64,000 bases of DNA from Asterias amurensis (taxonomy: Eukaryota; Echinodermata; Asteroidea; Forcipulatida; Asteriidae): the NCBI RefSeq assembly GCF_032118995.1, contig NC_092652.1:22681044-22745043 (forward strand), in the 5' to 3' direction. Of the stretch, positions 10,357 to 20,299 are shown in pieces. A program made the translations under genes and the position numbers. Each line of letters begins with the position of its first letter. Position 1 is the stretch's first letter. Below the pieces are notes generated by a model, which was not told where the DNA came from, made no database searches, and saw only the letters and a list, made by a program, of their open reading frames with translations.

Positions 10357-10568
10357 ATCTATCGAGGCCAGTCACTCACCCTTCACCTCCACGTACTCCT
10401 CCCGGATCTTCCATCCGACAATCTCCGCCTTTCATGAACGCCGTCGATCTGGACGAGAAACAAGACGAGGACGATGACGCGGGATCGACTGGTCATGTGA
10501 CTAAAATCTCAATGCGATCGGCGTCGCAGTCAACTGAGCGAAGTTTCACGCCGGATAGAGAAACATGA
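10357..10568 (+). CDS. Unrecognised Ser/Pro-rich protein, last exon E
   Basis: A 212-nt terminal coding exon after the acceptor TTTTTCTAG, ending in TGA at 10566-10568. It encodes SRPVTHPSPPRTPPGSS, an acidic run DLDEKQDEDDD, and the C-terminus SERSFTPDRET. The TPP and SPP motifs resemble proline-directed kinase sites. The five exons together give about 319 residues of the C-terminal part of the protein. AATAAA at 11928 and 11938, inside a MITE, are the nearest clear poly(A) signals I found downstream. What the protein does is unknown. Confidence 0.78.
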
Positions 10569-10699
10569 CAGAGTCCTCAGACAACTCATTCATAGATGTC
10601 AGAACTTCGCTTGCAGTAGATTTTGACCAATTATTTCATGTGAAAAAAATAATTATAACATGCAGTCCTTATTTTTATTCCTATTGGGAGAGCATTGGT

Positions 10700-11090
10700 T
10701 TAAAGGAACACGTTGCCTAGGATCGGACGAGTTGGTCTATTAAAAGCGTTTGAAACCGTTTGTTATAAAATGCATATGGTTGGAAAGATGTTTTAAAAGT
10801 AGAATATAATGATCCACACAAGTATCACTCAAAATTGCACAGTTTTCCTTTTACGTCGCGAACTATCACAATCGGCCATTTATGGGAGTCAAAATTTTGA
10901 CTCCCATAAATGGCTGACTGTGTTAGTCGACAGGGTAAAAAGAAAACCACGCAATTTCGAGGCATATTTGTGTAGATCATTGTATTCTACTTTTACAATA
11001 TCTTTCTAACCATATACATTTTACAACAAAAGGTTACAGAACGCTTTTCAAAGACCAACTCGACCGATCCGAGGCAACGTGTTCCTTTAA
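10700..11090. mobile_element. TTAA-ended long foldback (MITE family 2), copy A
   Basis: The two halves are inverted copies of each other over most of 391 bp. It begins TTAAAGGAACACGTTGCC and ends with the complement GGCAACGTGTTCCTTTAA. The centre is the palindrome GGGAGTCAAAATTTTGACTC near 10879-10906. A second full copy lies at 59236-59625 and a piece of the centre at 28640-28700. Confidence 0.9.
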
Positions 11091-11609
11091 GTGTCTTGCT
11101 TTAGAGACACGAATGCCATGACTCGGACCCAAACACTCTGGCAACACCAGAACTTGAGTCTGGTAGACTAGAACAAATCAGTCTCAAATTAAGCCAAGAA
11201 ATTCTAACATTATTACAATTTATTTTAATTCTTAAATATCTGGATAATAGCCTTCTTTACATAATGCAAATAGTATATAGCCACATGTAAATTTTGTTTT
11301 GTAAAAAAAAGTTGCAACTCGTTCCTTATTTCCTCTTCCAGTTTCACGCAATCTTGTGGAGCCCTAAAACCATATCCTGGGGTATTTCCCTGTCTGGTTA
11401 GGTCTGTCCTAACAAAAACAATTTCCTTCTAAATTATCTAGTGTATTGCAGTGCCCAAAACACACACACCAGATTGCTTGCCCAAGTAAGCCAGACATTT
11501 CAGAAACACCATAACCATCTATATACCTTGTTAAGTTCAATACAAGTTGAATCTTTACCATTGTTGTGCACACTCTTTTTAAAGCACTTAAAACACTTTT
11601 AAATTAAAC

Positions 11610-11945
11610 CTTTAAAGACACTATTGGTAATTGTCAAAGACTAGTCTTCACACTTGGTGTATCTCAACATATGCATAAAATAACAAACCTGTGAAAATTT
11701 GAGCTCAAACTGTCGTCAATCTGGCGCACCATGGTCACACGAAGTTGTGTGCTTTCAGATACTTGATTTCGAGACCTCAAATTCTAAATCTGAAGTCTCG
11801 AAATCAAATTCGTGGAAAGTTACTTTTTTTTCCCGAAAACTACGTCACATCAGAGGGAGCTGTTTCTCACAATGTTTTATACTATCAACCTCTCCCCATT
11901 ACTCGTAATCAAGAAAGGTTTTATGCTAATAAAACGTAATAAACG
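11610..11945 (+). mobile_element. TTAA MITE family 1, right-truncated copy
   Basis: It begins with TTTAAAGACACTATTGGTAA and shows the internal CGAGACCTCAAATTC dyad, but it fades out after GCTAATAAAACG without the right terminus. Its two AATAAA hexamers (11928, 11938) could serve as poly(A) signals for the + strand gene; this is untested. Confidence 0.75.
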
Positions 11946-12885
11946 TGCTGTTTTTGTCCATTTGTGACACAAGAAAATTTGTTTCGCTTTTACGTATGAA
12001 CGAGTTCTAAGCCTAGTTTTATGCTATGGTGCTTGAAAATCAATGGACTAGAGTGAATGGTGTGTGGTCTGTATATAATAGTATGCACTCAATTCAAATA
12101 GTAAACACTTTTATTAAGTGAGCTAAACAAAACCTCTGTATATTATATTTATAAGCTTTATCAATGAAACTTGTGTTCAATTTTGTACAACTTAACAATC
12201 CTGTTAGTAAGATTAACATCATTCCACTGTATTCTGTTTATCGTTAACCGGCTCCTGTGATCACCAAAAGTCCACAGAAATTCACCTTCTCTCTTGAAAC
12301 ATATTAATTGCATTCACACATGCTCATGGTAGGTAAACGCCATCGGGAAGGCACATAAACGTGTATGCGTCACGCCTTCACCAGCCCCACAAAATATGAA
12401 ATGTTCCCCCATTTAGCCCACCAGTAGCTTTAGTGCGTATGTGCGATGTGCAAGCTACATATTTCATGGTAAGGGTCTAAAGCTAGTTTTGCTTTTATGG
12501 ATGTAAAAAAAGAAACAATATATTTTCCATACGTTTTGCCAAGTCTCTGGCTTTGTCAAAAATATCAGTTTCCCCATAAGAAGAGCCTTTTGAAGATGTG
12601 ACTTTCGGTTGAACAAACCTGCACAAGCTGTAGAGCGAGGGTAGGGTAAAGACTGTGACGTAATGACTTATTAACAGGATAAAGGTGCTTTCAATTTTTA
12701 TAACTATTAAACCGTCCAAATAAGTGTATCTTTTTATCTTGAAAAATATCAGAAGTTATAAAATTTTGCTTAATTCTTGTATAAAATAGATATGATATTT
12801 CAATTCTAAATGTACAAAAAGCTGCACATATTGTGTATATTTTGTATCTATCGCTGTTTGCCAACATTAAAAATATAAACAACTT

Positions 12886-15140
12886 GAAGCTGGACTTACC
12901 CCATGTGTTTTGTTTGTTTCAATTTTGGGCCGAAATTTGTTAAAAATTGTTTGACTTACCCCGTGTGACTTTTTTAATTTTTTGCCTAAATTTGATAAAA
13001 AAGGCTGGACCTACCCGTGATTTTTTTTTTTAAATTCCAAAATTTTATAAAAATGCTTGACTTACCCCTTGTAATTGTTTTTTTTCAAATTTTTAGCCCA
13101 AAATGCTGGACCTACCCTTTGTGGATTTTTTTCAAAATTTTTATAAAAACCCTGGACTTTGTGATTTTTTCACTTTTTTGCCAAAATTTTATTAAAAAAC
13201 TAGTTTTGCTTGCCCATTTTGACTTTTTAAACGTTTAGCCAAGATTTGATAAAAATGATGGACTTACCCCTTGTAATTTGTTTCAACGTTAGGGCCAAAA
13301 TTTTATAGAAATGCTAGACTTGCCCCTTGTGATCTTTTTTTCACTTTGGGGCAAAATTTTCTGATATTGCTGGACTTGCCCAGTGCCATTTTTTTTTCAA
13401 TTTAGGGCAAAAATGTGAAAAAATGCTGGTTTCAACCCTTATGAATTTTATTTAATTTTTAGCCAAAATTTGATACAAATGCTGGACGTACACCCTGTGA
13501 TTTTTTCAATTTTGTGACCAAATTTGATAAAAATGCTGTGACTTATTAAACTTTTAGCCAAGATTTGATAAAATGCTGGACTTACCCCTTGTAATATTTT
13601 GCTGGACTTACCCCTTGTAATTTTTCAATTTTGTGCAGAAATTTTAGATTTGCCCCTTGTGATTTCTTTTTTTAACTTGGTGCAAAAATTTAATAAAATT
13701 GCTGGACTTGCCCAGTGCCATTTTTTCAATTTAGGGCAAAAATGTGATAAAATTGCTGGTTTCATGCCTTGAAATTTTATACAAATGCTGGACTTACCCC
13801 ATGAGGCTTTTTCAATTTTGTGCTCTAATTTTCTAAAAATGCTTGACCCTTTGTGATTTTGTTTCAAGTTTGGGCCAAATTTATGTAGAAATGCTAGACT
13901 TGCCCCTTGTGATTTTTGTTTTCACTTTGGGGCAAAAATTTGATAATATTGCTGGACTTGCCCAGTGCCATTTTTTTCAATTTAGGGCAAAAATGTGATA
14001 GAAATGCTGGTTTCAACCCTTGTGAATTTTTTCAATTTTTAGCCCAAATTTGATACAAATGCTGGACGTACACCTTGTGATTTTTTCAATTTGTAGCCCA
14101 AATTTCATACAAATGCTGGACTAACCCCTTGCGACTTTTTCAATATTTTGCCCAAATTTGATATTTACCCCTTGTATTTTTGGCAACAATTTGATAACAA
14201 TGCTGGACTTACCCTATGAGGCTTTTTCAATTTTGTGCCCTAATTTTCTAAAAATGCTGGACCCTTTGTGATGTTGCCTCAATTTGAGGCAAAAATTTGA
14301 TCAAATTGCTGGACTTGCCCTGTGCCATTGTTTCAACTTAGGGCAAAAAAAATTGATAAACATGCTAAACTTTACCCCTAGTAATTTTTTTATATTATTT
14401 TTTGCCAAAATTGGATTAATTTGCTTGACTTGCCCCTTGTGATTTTTAGCCCAAATTTGATAAAAATGCTGGACTTAGGCCCACCCCTTGTGATTATTTC
14501 AAGTTTTTGCAAAAATGTGATAAAAATGCTTGGTTTACCAATTGTGAGTTGTTTTAATTTTTTGACAAAATTTCATAAAAATTGTTGACTTACCCTTGTG
14601 ATTTTTTTTCCAATTTTGACCCACATTTTGAAAAAAATGCTGGACTTACCACTTGTGATTTTTTCAATTTTTTTGCCAAAATTTGATTTTGACCCCTTGT
14701 GAATTTGTTTTCAATTTGGAGCCAAAATTTGATACAAATGCTGGACTTACCCCTTGTGATTTTTATTTGAATTTTTTTTGCCAAAACTGGATTAATTGCT
14801 TGACTTGCCCCTTGTGATCTTTTGGCCCAAATGGATATAAATACTGGAATTTTTTTCCAATTTAGAACAACAATTTTATACAAATGCTGGACTTGTGTTT
14901 TTTCAATTTATAACAACAATTAACTAATGACAAAAATTGGTTGACTAACTCCTTGTGATTTTTTTGATTTTTTTTTTGACTCAGATTAGATCAAAATGCT
15001 GTTTACCCCCTGTATCTTTTTCTTTTTTCAATTTTTTACAAGAAATTGAACAAATTGTTGGACTTACTCCTTGTGATTTGAGTTTTTTTTTCAACCAAAT
15101 GTGATAAAAATGCTCACTTACCCCTTGTTTTTGGGGTGGA
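12886..15140. repeat. Minisatellite array, long copy
   Basis: About 2.25 kb of imperfect head-to-tail units of roughly 50-60 bp share ATGCTGGACTTACCCCTTGT, GATTTTTTTCAATTTT and GCCAAAATTTGATAA. Variants include GGACTTGCCCAGTGCCATTT and ATGCTGGTTTCAACCCTT, which recur in the same order near 13360-13460, 13700-13760 and 13945-14015. That points to a higher-order unit of a few hundred bp. The array ends about 190 bp beyond the stop codon of Ig copy 2. Confidence 0.93.
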
Positions 15141-15330
15141 TTTTTCTTTAACACATTTTGTTATGTCTAGAAACAAACTTAAGTTTACCATCATACATGA
15201 AGTTACACCACTTCCTAAGCCTAACCCATCTGATTTGGGTTTTATGTATTACATTTTTTTGGTCACCACATGATGTTTCATGGTGTTTCATGAAAATTAC
15301 ACCAGTGCTTAGTTAACAAGCAAGGAATGA

Positions 15331-16884
15331 CTAGAAGCTTGTATTTGCATTTACATTATCTACAGACCTAGCTGGTTTAGGAATGTCATAGGTAGTACAC
15401 TTATCTGCATCGGTCCTTTCGCCGCCTTGGTAAACTTGGCACTCCTTCGGGACCTCATAGGTGTCTTGCTGCTCCTTCGGGATTTCATACACCATGTCTG
15501 TAGACTCTTTGCAGCCGCCATGTTGCCCAGCTCTGTTTCCTGCTTGACTCGCATCCGGGCCACTCCTGGAAGCTCTTCTGGTAAGACAATTGTGTACAAG
15601 CCGCTTCTTGTGGATATAGCAGGCGAGGACTACCACCATGATGACAAAAGCAAGTCCAGCAAAGACCCCTGCAACATTTGCACCAGCGTGACTGTGACTA
15701 GTCTGGCCATCTTGACTTGATGACTCTGATGACCCATCAGGTCTGTCGATAGTCAGCAGTCCCCAATGGCTGCTCTCCTCTTCATTGTGCGTGTTCACAG
15801 CGCTACACTTCACCTGTAGACCGTCATCTTCCTCCATATGTACTTCAGGTATCGCAAGGATTTTCCCTCCGTCCGATAATTTGTAACGGCATGAGCCGCC
15901 ACAGGTGGAGGAAACATACTGTATTTTGTTTCCTCGTAGGATGTGCCAGTGATAGCGTTTCACTGGATACAAACTTCTCGTAACACAGTGGAAAAGAGCT
16001 TCAGCCCTGTCAGAGACGCTTCCAGTATGAGGCACCAGTCCAACTGTGAATATGACACTCAGCGGGGTGATAGAGCAGCTCGGCCTGTTCTTATAGGCAT
16101 TCTGTCCCCTCCTCACACCAGCAGCAATGCACGTGAAACTCTCTAAATTGTCCTGAACACTGAGAACCCTGGATACGACAAAGGAACTGCCTTTGGTGAT
16201 CTTTTGAGGTGCCAGGGAGGTATCGGTCTTATTGACGTACCAGGCCAGGAGTGATAACTGCGAGTTCTCTGGAGGTTTGCAGGTCAACGAAACATTATCG
16301 CCGACATTAAGATCACCAAAAGGTAGCACCTCACAGATGGGTGGTGAAAGTGTTGCAGAGAGTACAGTTAGGAATGCAAGCCCATCTTCATCGTCATCAT
16401 TATCATATCTTGAAAATGACTGCCCTGACCCCGAAATCTCCTCTTCTCTGGCATCATCTTCAAATTTGGAAAACCCACAGAAATACTGTGAAGTGTCCAT
16501 TGGTGTGACCTGATAGATTTTGAGGTCACATAAGCCTATGCTCCCAGGTACAGAAACTGAGATACGCTTAACTTCGCCAGAAGCTTCAGGAACACTGCCT
16601 TGTCTGCAATCGGCGATCCTCGTCGATCCCTGGAACCAATACACGTTCCCAATATCTCCATAATTTGGAATTAAGCAACGGAAAGTAACATTGCTAACTT
16701 CAAATACATTCAAGTTTTTCCTTGAAATGATGGAAGGTACTGTCCTAGCAGGGTTAGCGAGAGAGCTAGAAGGGTATCTTATACCGGTATCAGAACTAGA
16801 GCTGGAGCTAGAACTGTACCCCTGCTGTACTGTTGCTTTCCAGGCCAGGCTGACAAACAACACCATCACAATGAAGGACTTCAT
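15331..16884 (-). CDS. Intronless three-Ig-domain transmembrane receptor, copy 2
   Basis: A 517-residue paralogue of the gene at 875-2398, with the same signal peptide, three Ig domains, transmembrane helix and tail. By hand alignment 32 residues differ: 10 in or next to Ig1, 9 in Ig2, only 2 in Ig3, none in the helix and 5 in the tail. Differences include RY to GD, and W, K and R to G, I and G, in Ig1. One glycosylation site is lost (NLT to NLN). A 12-residue insertion lies between the serine run and Ig1 (16738-16773). YEDP becomes YEVP, and the last tyrosine motif YANT becomes NANT, so the Grb2-type site is lost. The frame is intact, so this is a gene and not a decayed copy. Which copy is ancestral cannot be told here. 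Confidence 0.88.
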   Translation of the reverse strand: MKSFIVMVLFVSLAWKATVQQGYSSSSSSSSDTGIRYPSSSLANPARTVPSIISRKNLNVFEVSNVTFRCLIPNYGDIGNVYWFQGSTRIADCRQGSVPEASGEVKRISVSVPGSIGLCDLKIYQVTPMDTSQYFCGFSKFEDDAREEEISGSGQSFSRYDNDDDEDGLAFLTVLSATLSPPICEVLPFGDLNVGDNVSLTCKPPENSQLSLLAWYVNKTDTSLAPQKITKGSSFVVSRVLSVQDNLESFTCIAAGVRRGQNAYKNRPSCSITPLSVIFTVGLVPHTGSVSDRAEALFHCVTRSLYPVKRYHWHILRGNKIQYVSSTCGGSCRYKLSDGGKILAIPEVHMEEDDGLQVKCSAVNTHNEEESSHWGLLTIDRPDGSSESSSQDGQTSHSHAGANVAGVFAGLAFVIMVVVLACYIHKKRLVHNCLTRRASRSGPDASQAGNRAGQHGGCKESTDMVYEIPKEQQDTYEVPKECQVYQGGERTDADKCTTYDIPKPARSVDNVNANTSF

Positions 16885-16940
16885 GGTGTAGCTGCGATCC
16901 CTCGACCTCAATTAATGTCTTATGAAACCCAGTTGTTTCC

Positions 16941-16950
16941 CTTTTATATG
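16941..16950 (-). promoter_or_regulatory. TATA box of Ig receptor copy 2
   Basis: The same CATATAAAAGG on the minus strand, 57 bp upstream of the ATG at 16884. The whole proximal upstream region is identical to that of copy 1, so both genes probably share basal expression. Confidence 0.6.
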
Positions 16951-18237
16951 CGAGAAAGTTGGATTTTGAAACTACATAAAAAGTTAACTCCCGAAACCAA
17001 AAGAACACTTTGCCACATCCTTCCTGAAAAGGTTAAAGATACAGTTTTTTATTTTTTTATTTTTTAAAGATCTGTAGCACATTAATTTTAGTTGTGATTT
17101 CTTTTAGTGCAGTTTTTTAAATAAAGCTTCATCTATATTATGGCAAACATGAAAACTCAACAATAATTTGGAGCTAGGTTTTTCGAATTCTATACACCTA
17201 ATGTTCCGACAGTTACCAACACCCACCCCCAAGTTCAGACAACGCAAGTTTTGCCTACCCTTATTCCAAGCTGAACTTCTACCCTGACCCTTATCCGAAC
17301 CCTAACCATACCAGATAGATCATGGGTAGGGGGGGGGGGGGGGTCACCAGAGCATAGGAGTTCCGGAACACGGAGTGTTCCCCGTTCTTGTCAAGTTCAA
17401 CATTTGCTTGTAACCATCCTGGGCCCAATTTCATAAAGCCTGTAAGCACAAAACTTGCTTAGCACAAAACCTGCTTAACACAAAACTTGCTTAGCAAAAA
17501 AAATTTGCTTAGCAAAAATAGGATAACCAGCCAGAATACTGTACATTAACAATTGGTCGTGACTGGTACCCCAGTCATTTCTTGCTTATCCAAGAAATTT
17601 GCTAAGTAGGTTTTGGTACAATAACCACATGATGTACTAAGTTCTTTAGCATCCGGTGTACAAACAAATGGCAGTTGTGGGCTGGCATCAGTGCTTGTAT
17701 TGACCTTGTTTTGTAAATTTTTATTTTTTAAACATTTTTATATAAGTTTGTTGACTATTTTGCCTCAAACCCAGGCTGGTCTACCATCAATTGACTACTG
17801 TGGTTGACCATTTAGAAACCAGAAGGGAACCAGTGACACTACAGCGGAAAAAAACGGAAGTCAATGGAGTGTTCCTGATGGTTGACTAGACTTTCAAACA
17901 AGACGTTCGAGTGAGTGTGTCACTCCTCATGTACATTGCTGGTTAGTGGACAATTGCGGGTTGACTAAATGTTGGCCCTCGAACTTGCTCTTTGTAAGTA
18001 GTAGTGAACCTCGTTCAGTCTCTGTCCTGAAGCAGCGTGGGTTCGAATCCAGGTCTAACCAGTCAAGAGGCTCGTGTCCTGTTACATAAATTGCTTCATC
18101 CTTCAGCCATAGATTACATGTTCATGAAAAGAACACAGAATATGGTTGAATGGTGGGGGGTACCCCAGCTAGGCCCACAGCCAATTTCGCGAAACGCTAG
18201 GATTAAACCTATCTTGGGTTAGGACAAGTAAAAACGG

Positions 18238-18238
<1 letters not shown>

Positions 18239-18271
<33 letters not shown>
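18239..18271. repeat. (ATT)n microsatellite, copy 2
   Basis: About 10 ATT units, shorter than the 14-unit tract at the matching place in copy 1. Confidence 0.9.
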
Positions 18272-18272
<1 letters not shown>

Positions 18273-18418
18273 ACTGTCCCAACTTAGGATGGGCTCAATG
18301 CATCCTAACATCTTCAGATACTTAACTCGTCTGAAGTCCTAAGATTAATCCTAAGTTGGGAAGAGTTTGGTGAAATCGACAGCAGGGCAACTTGCGTGAC
18401 TAGTGTCGTAGTACACAA

Positions 18419-18568
18419 ATATTGACTGCTTCGAGTGCTATGGTTAAAACAGCGAGCAAGGTGATCCCCAGAGTGTTCTATTTTCACGCTGCGCAGCCGA
18501 GGGAAAATGAACTGTCTGGGGATCACCGAGGAAGTCGGAGTTATGGCATGAGTAAAAGCAGTCAATAT
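18419..18568. mobile_element. Short foldback element upstream of Ig copy 2
   Basis: A duplicate of the 150-bp foldback at 3941-4090, with the same ATATTGACTGCTT termini and the inner GTGATCCCCAG pair. It was carried along by the segmental duplication. Confidence 0.65.
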
Positions 18569-20299
18569 TTATTTTTTAACAGCCCAACAGACTATTTATC
18601 ATCTTCGTACACATAACGTTCAGACGCAGATGAACAATTGATTGGCTTCGAGGTGGGTAGAAAGAGACGTCTAGGTACTGTGCACACCATGCGATAGTCT
18701 TTGGACTATCACATTGCAAACGACTATCACACGGCTGCTTGGTTTTTAGTAGAACTAAGACACATCATGGGACACGCTCTAAACCAATGAAAACACAGAA
18801 TTTTTGTAAGGGGTGTTATAATCGCGACTAATGATTGCTTAGTTGAGTCAAAACTACCGTTTTCCGACTTCTTTGTTAATCGTGCCACTACAAAAATAGT
18901 CGCGACAACCTGTTTGGTGAACCAATTGTGTGGCTCACAATTATTCACGACATCATAAATTACTAATGAAACACAATCAGATATCAGTTACACAATCCAT
19001 CCAGCATGAATTTAACTACTGTGCCTGCGTCAAACATTATGCCGCAATGCATCTTGGAATTAAAAGTTAGCCGCAATAAGTGTCGAAGTCCAGCTATTTG
19101 AGCCGTGACTAGTCGAGTAGTCAATTTCACCTCAATTTTAACCTACCCCAGCATTTTCAGTTCTTCAATCCTCAAGCTTTGCAATTAAGGACATTTTTCA
19201 AGAAACCTTACTTTCATTGCCAGATATATGCAAAGCATTCAATAAAGAAAAACAATGAAAAACAGCTAGCTGATACTCGAATGAAATGACATAACTCAGT
19301 AGATTGAAGAAGACCATCAGTTTATTTATTGTGTGCAATTTTATGCAGGTTTCCAATACCGACAAGCAGGCATGCCAACAAGAAATTAAAAATATGGACG
19401 TACAATAGTAAATATTCTATCAACAATAAAAAAATTAACATGATTACAATATTATGTACCTTCCTCTCATTCACTAATATCCTGCAATTCTCCTTTTTTT
19501 TCTCACAAAAAAAAACACTAAATATTTGTACCACAGAAAGCTAGGTGAGTCAATAGAGATGAGCACAAGAAATTGCACCAATAAAAAATGTTTACATAGC
19601 ATTAAAATCTGGCATTTAAATCGAGTTCTTTAATCTTAAATTAAATTGAATCAATTTTGTGTTTTAATTTAACGCTCGGAACGTTAACACTATCCTCGTT
19701 TTGTATTTTTGTTTTATCTTTCTTTTAGTGATAGGTTTTTGTGCAGGGAAAAAAAAAACATTCTAAAAAAAAAAAACACCAACAATGCTGAATGCTCACC
19801 ACAGGTACCTTGGAAAATAAAACAGCAGAGGGCAAAAGCTGTCCACTTAAAAATTAAAAACATTTTTCTGAGGATAAAAAATGACCAAAAAAATGAACAA
19901 TCTAGATTGCCCATTTGGAATCGATGCCTGATGCACATAAAATGTTTTTCTAACAATTACAGAAGATGGGATTAGAGCCTTTAATAACATAGGAAAAAGC
20001 GCATTTTTAAAAAATTCCTCTTTTTGACAGAATATAAATACTGGGTTTTTTCTGCTTTATCAAGAGCTTTTTTTAGACATAGCGTTGACTCAACACAGCA
20101 ATCGTTCCCTCACGAGTGTATAGCTCACTATTTTCCTACATCAATTTACAATCAAACATCCCTAAGGAACATGCCTTAAAGCATGACCTAAGGAAAAACA
20201 AAATCTGCATTATTTTACCACCTTGAGCGCCACCCCGTGATGTACAGTACTGAGGTACGTGCCTCGTTTTTTTTTTTTAGTAATTCTTTATTTAAAAAA

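Larger units (their letters stand above)
10569..12885. other. Gene-free stretch with two MITEs
   Basis: After the stop of the unrecognised gene this stretch holds a 391-bp foldback (10700-11090), a SINE-like fragment near 11090-11170 and a family-1 MITE (11610-11945). The remainder to 12885 is AT-rich sequence in which I see no gene. Part of it may be 3' UTR of the + strand gene. Confidence 0.6.

Noticed and set aside
12886..15140. CRISPR-like array
   Set aside because: Units are continuous and degenerate with no unique spacers, and the genome is animal.
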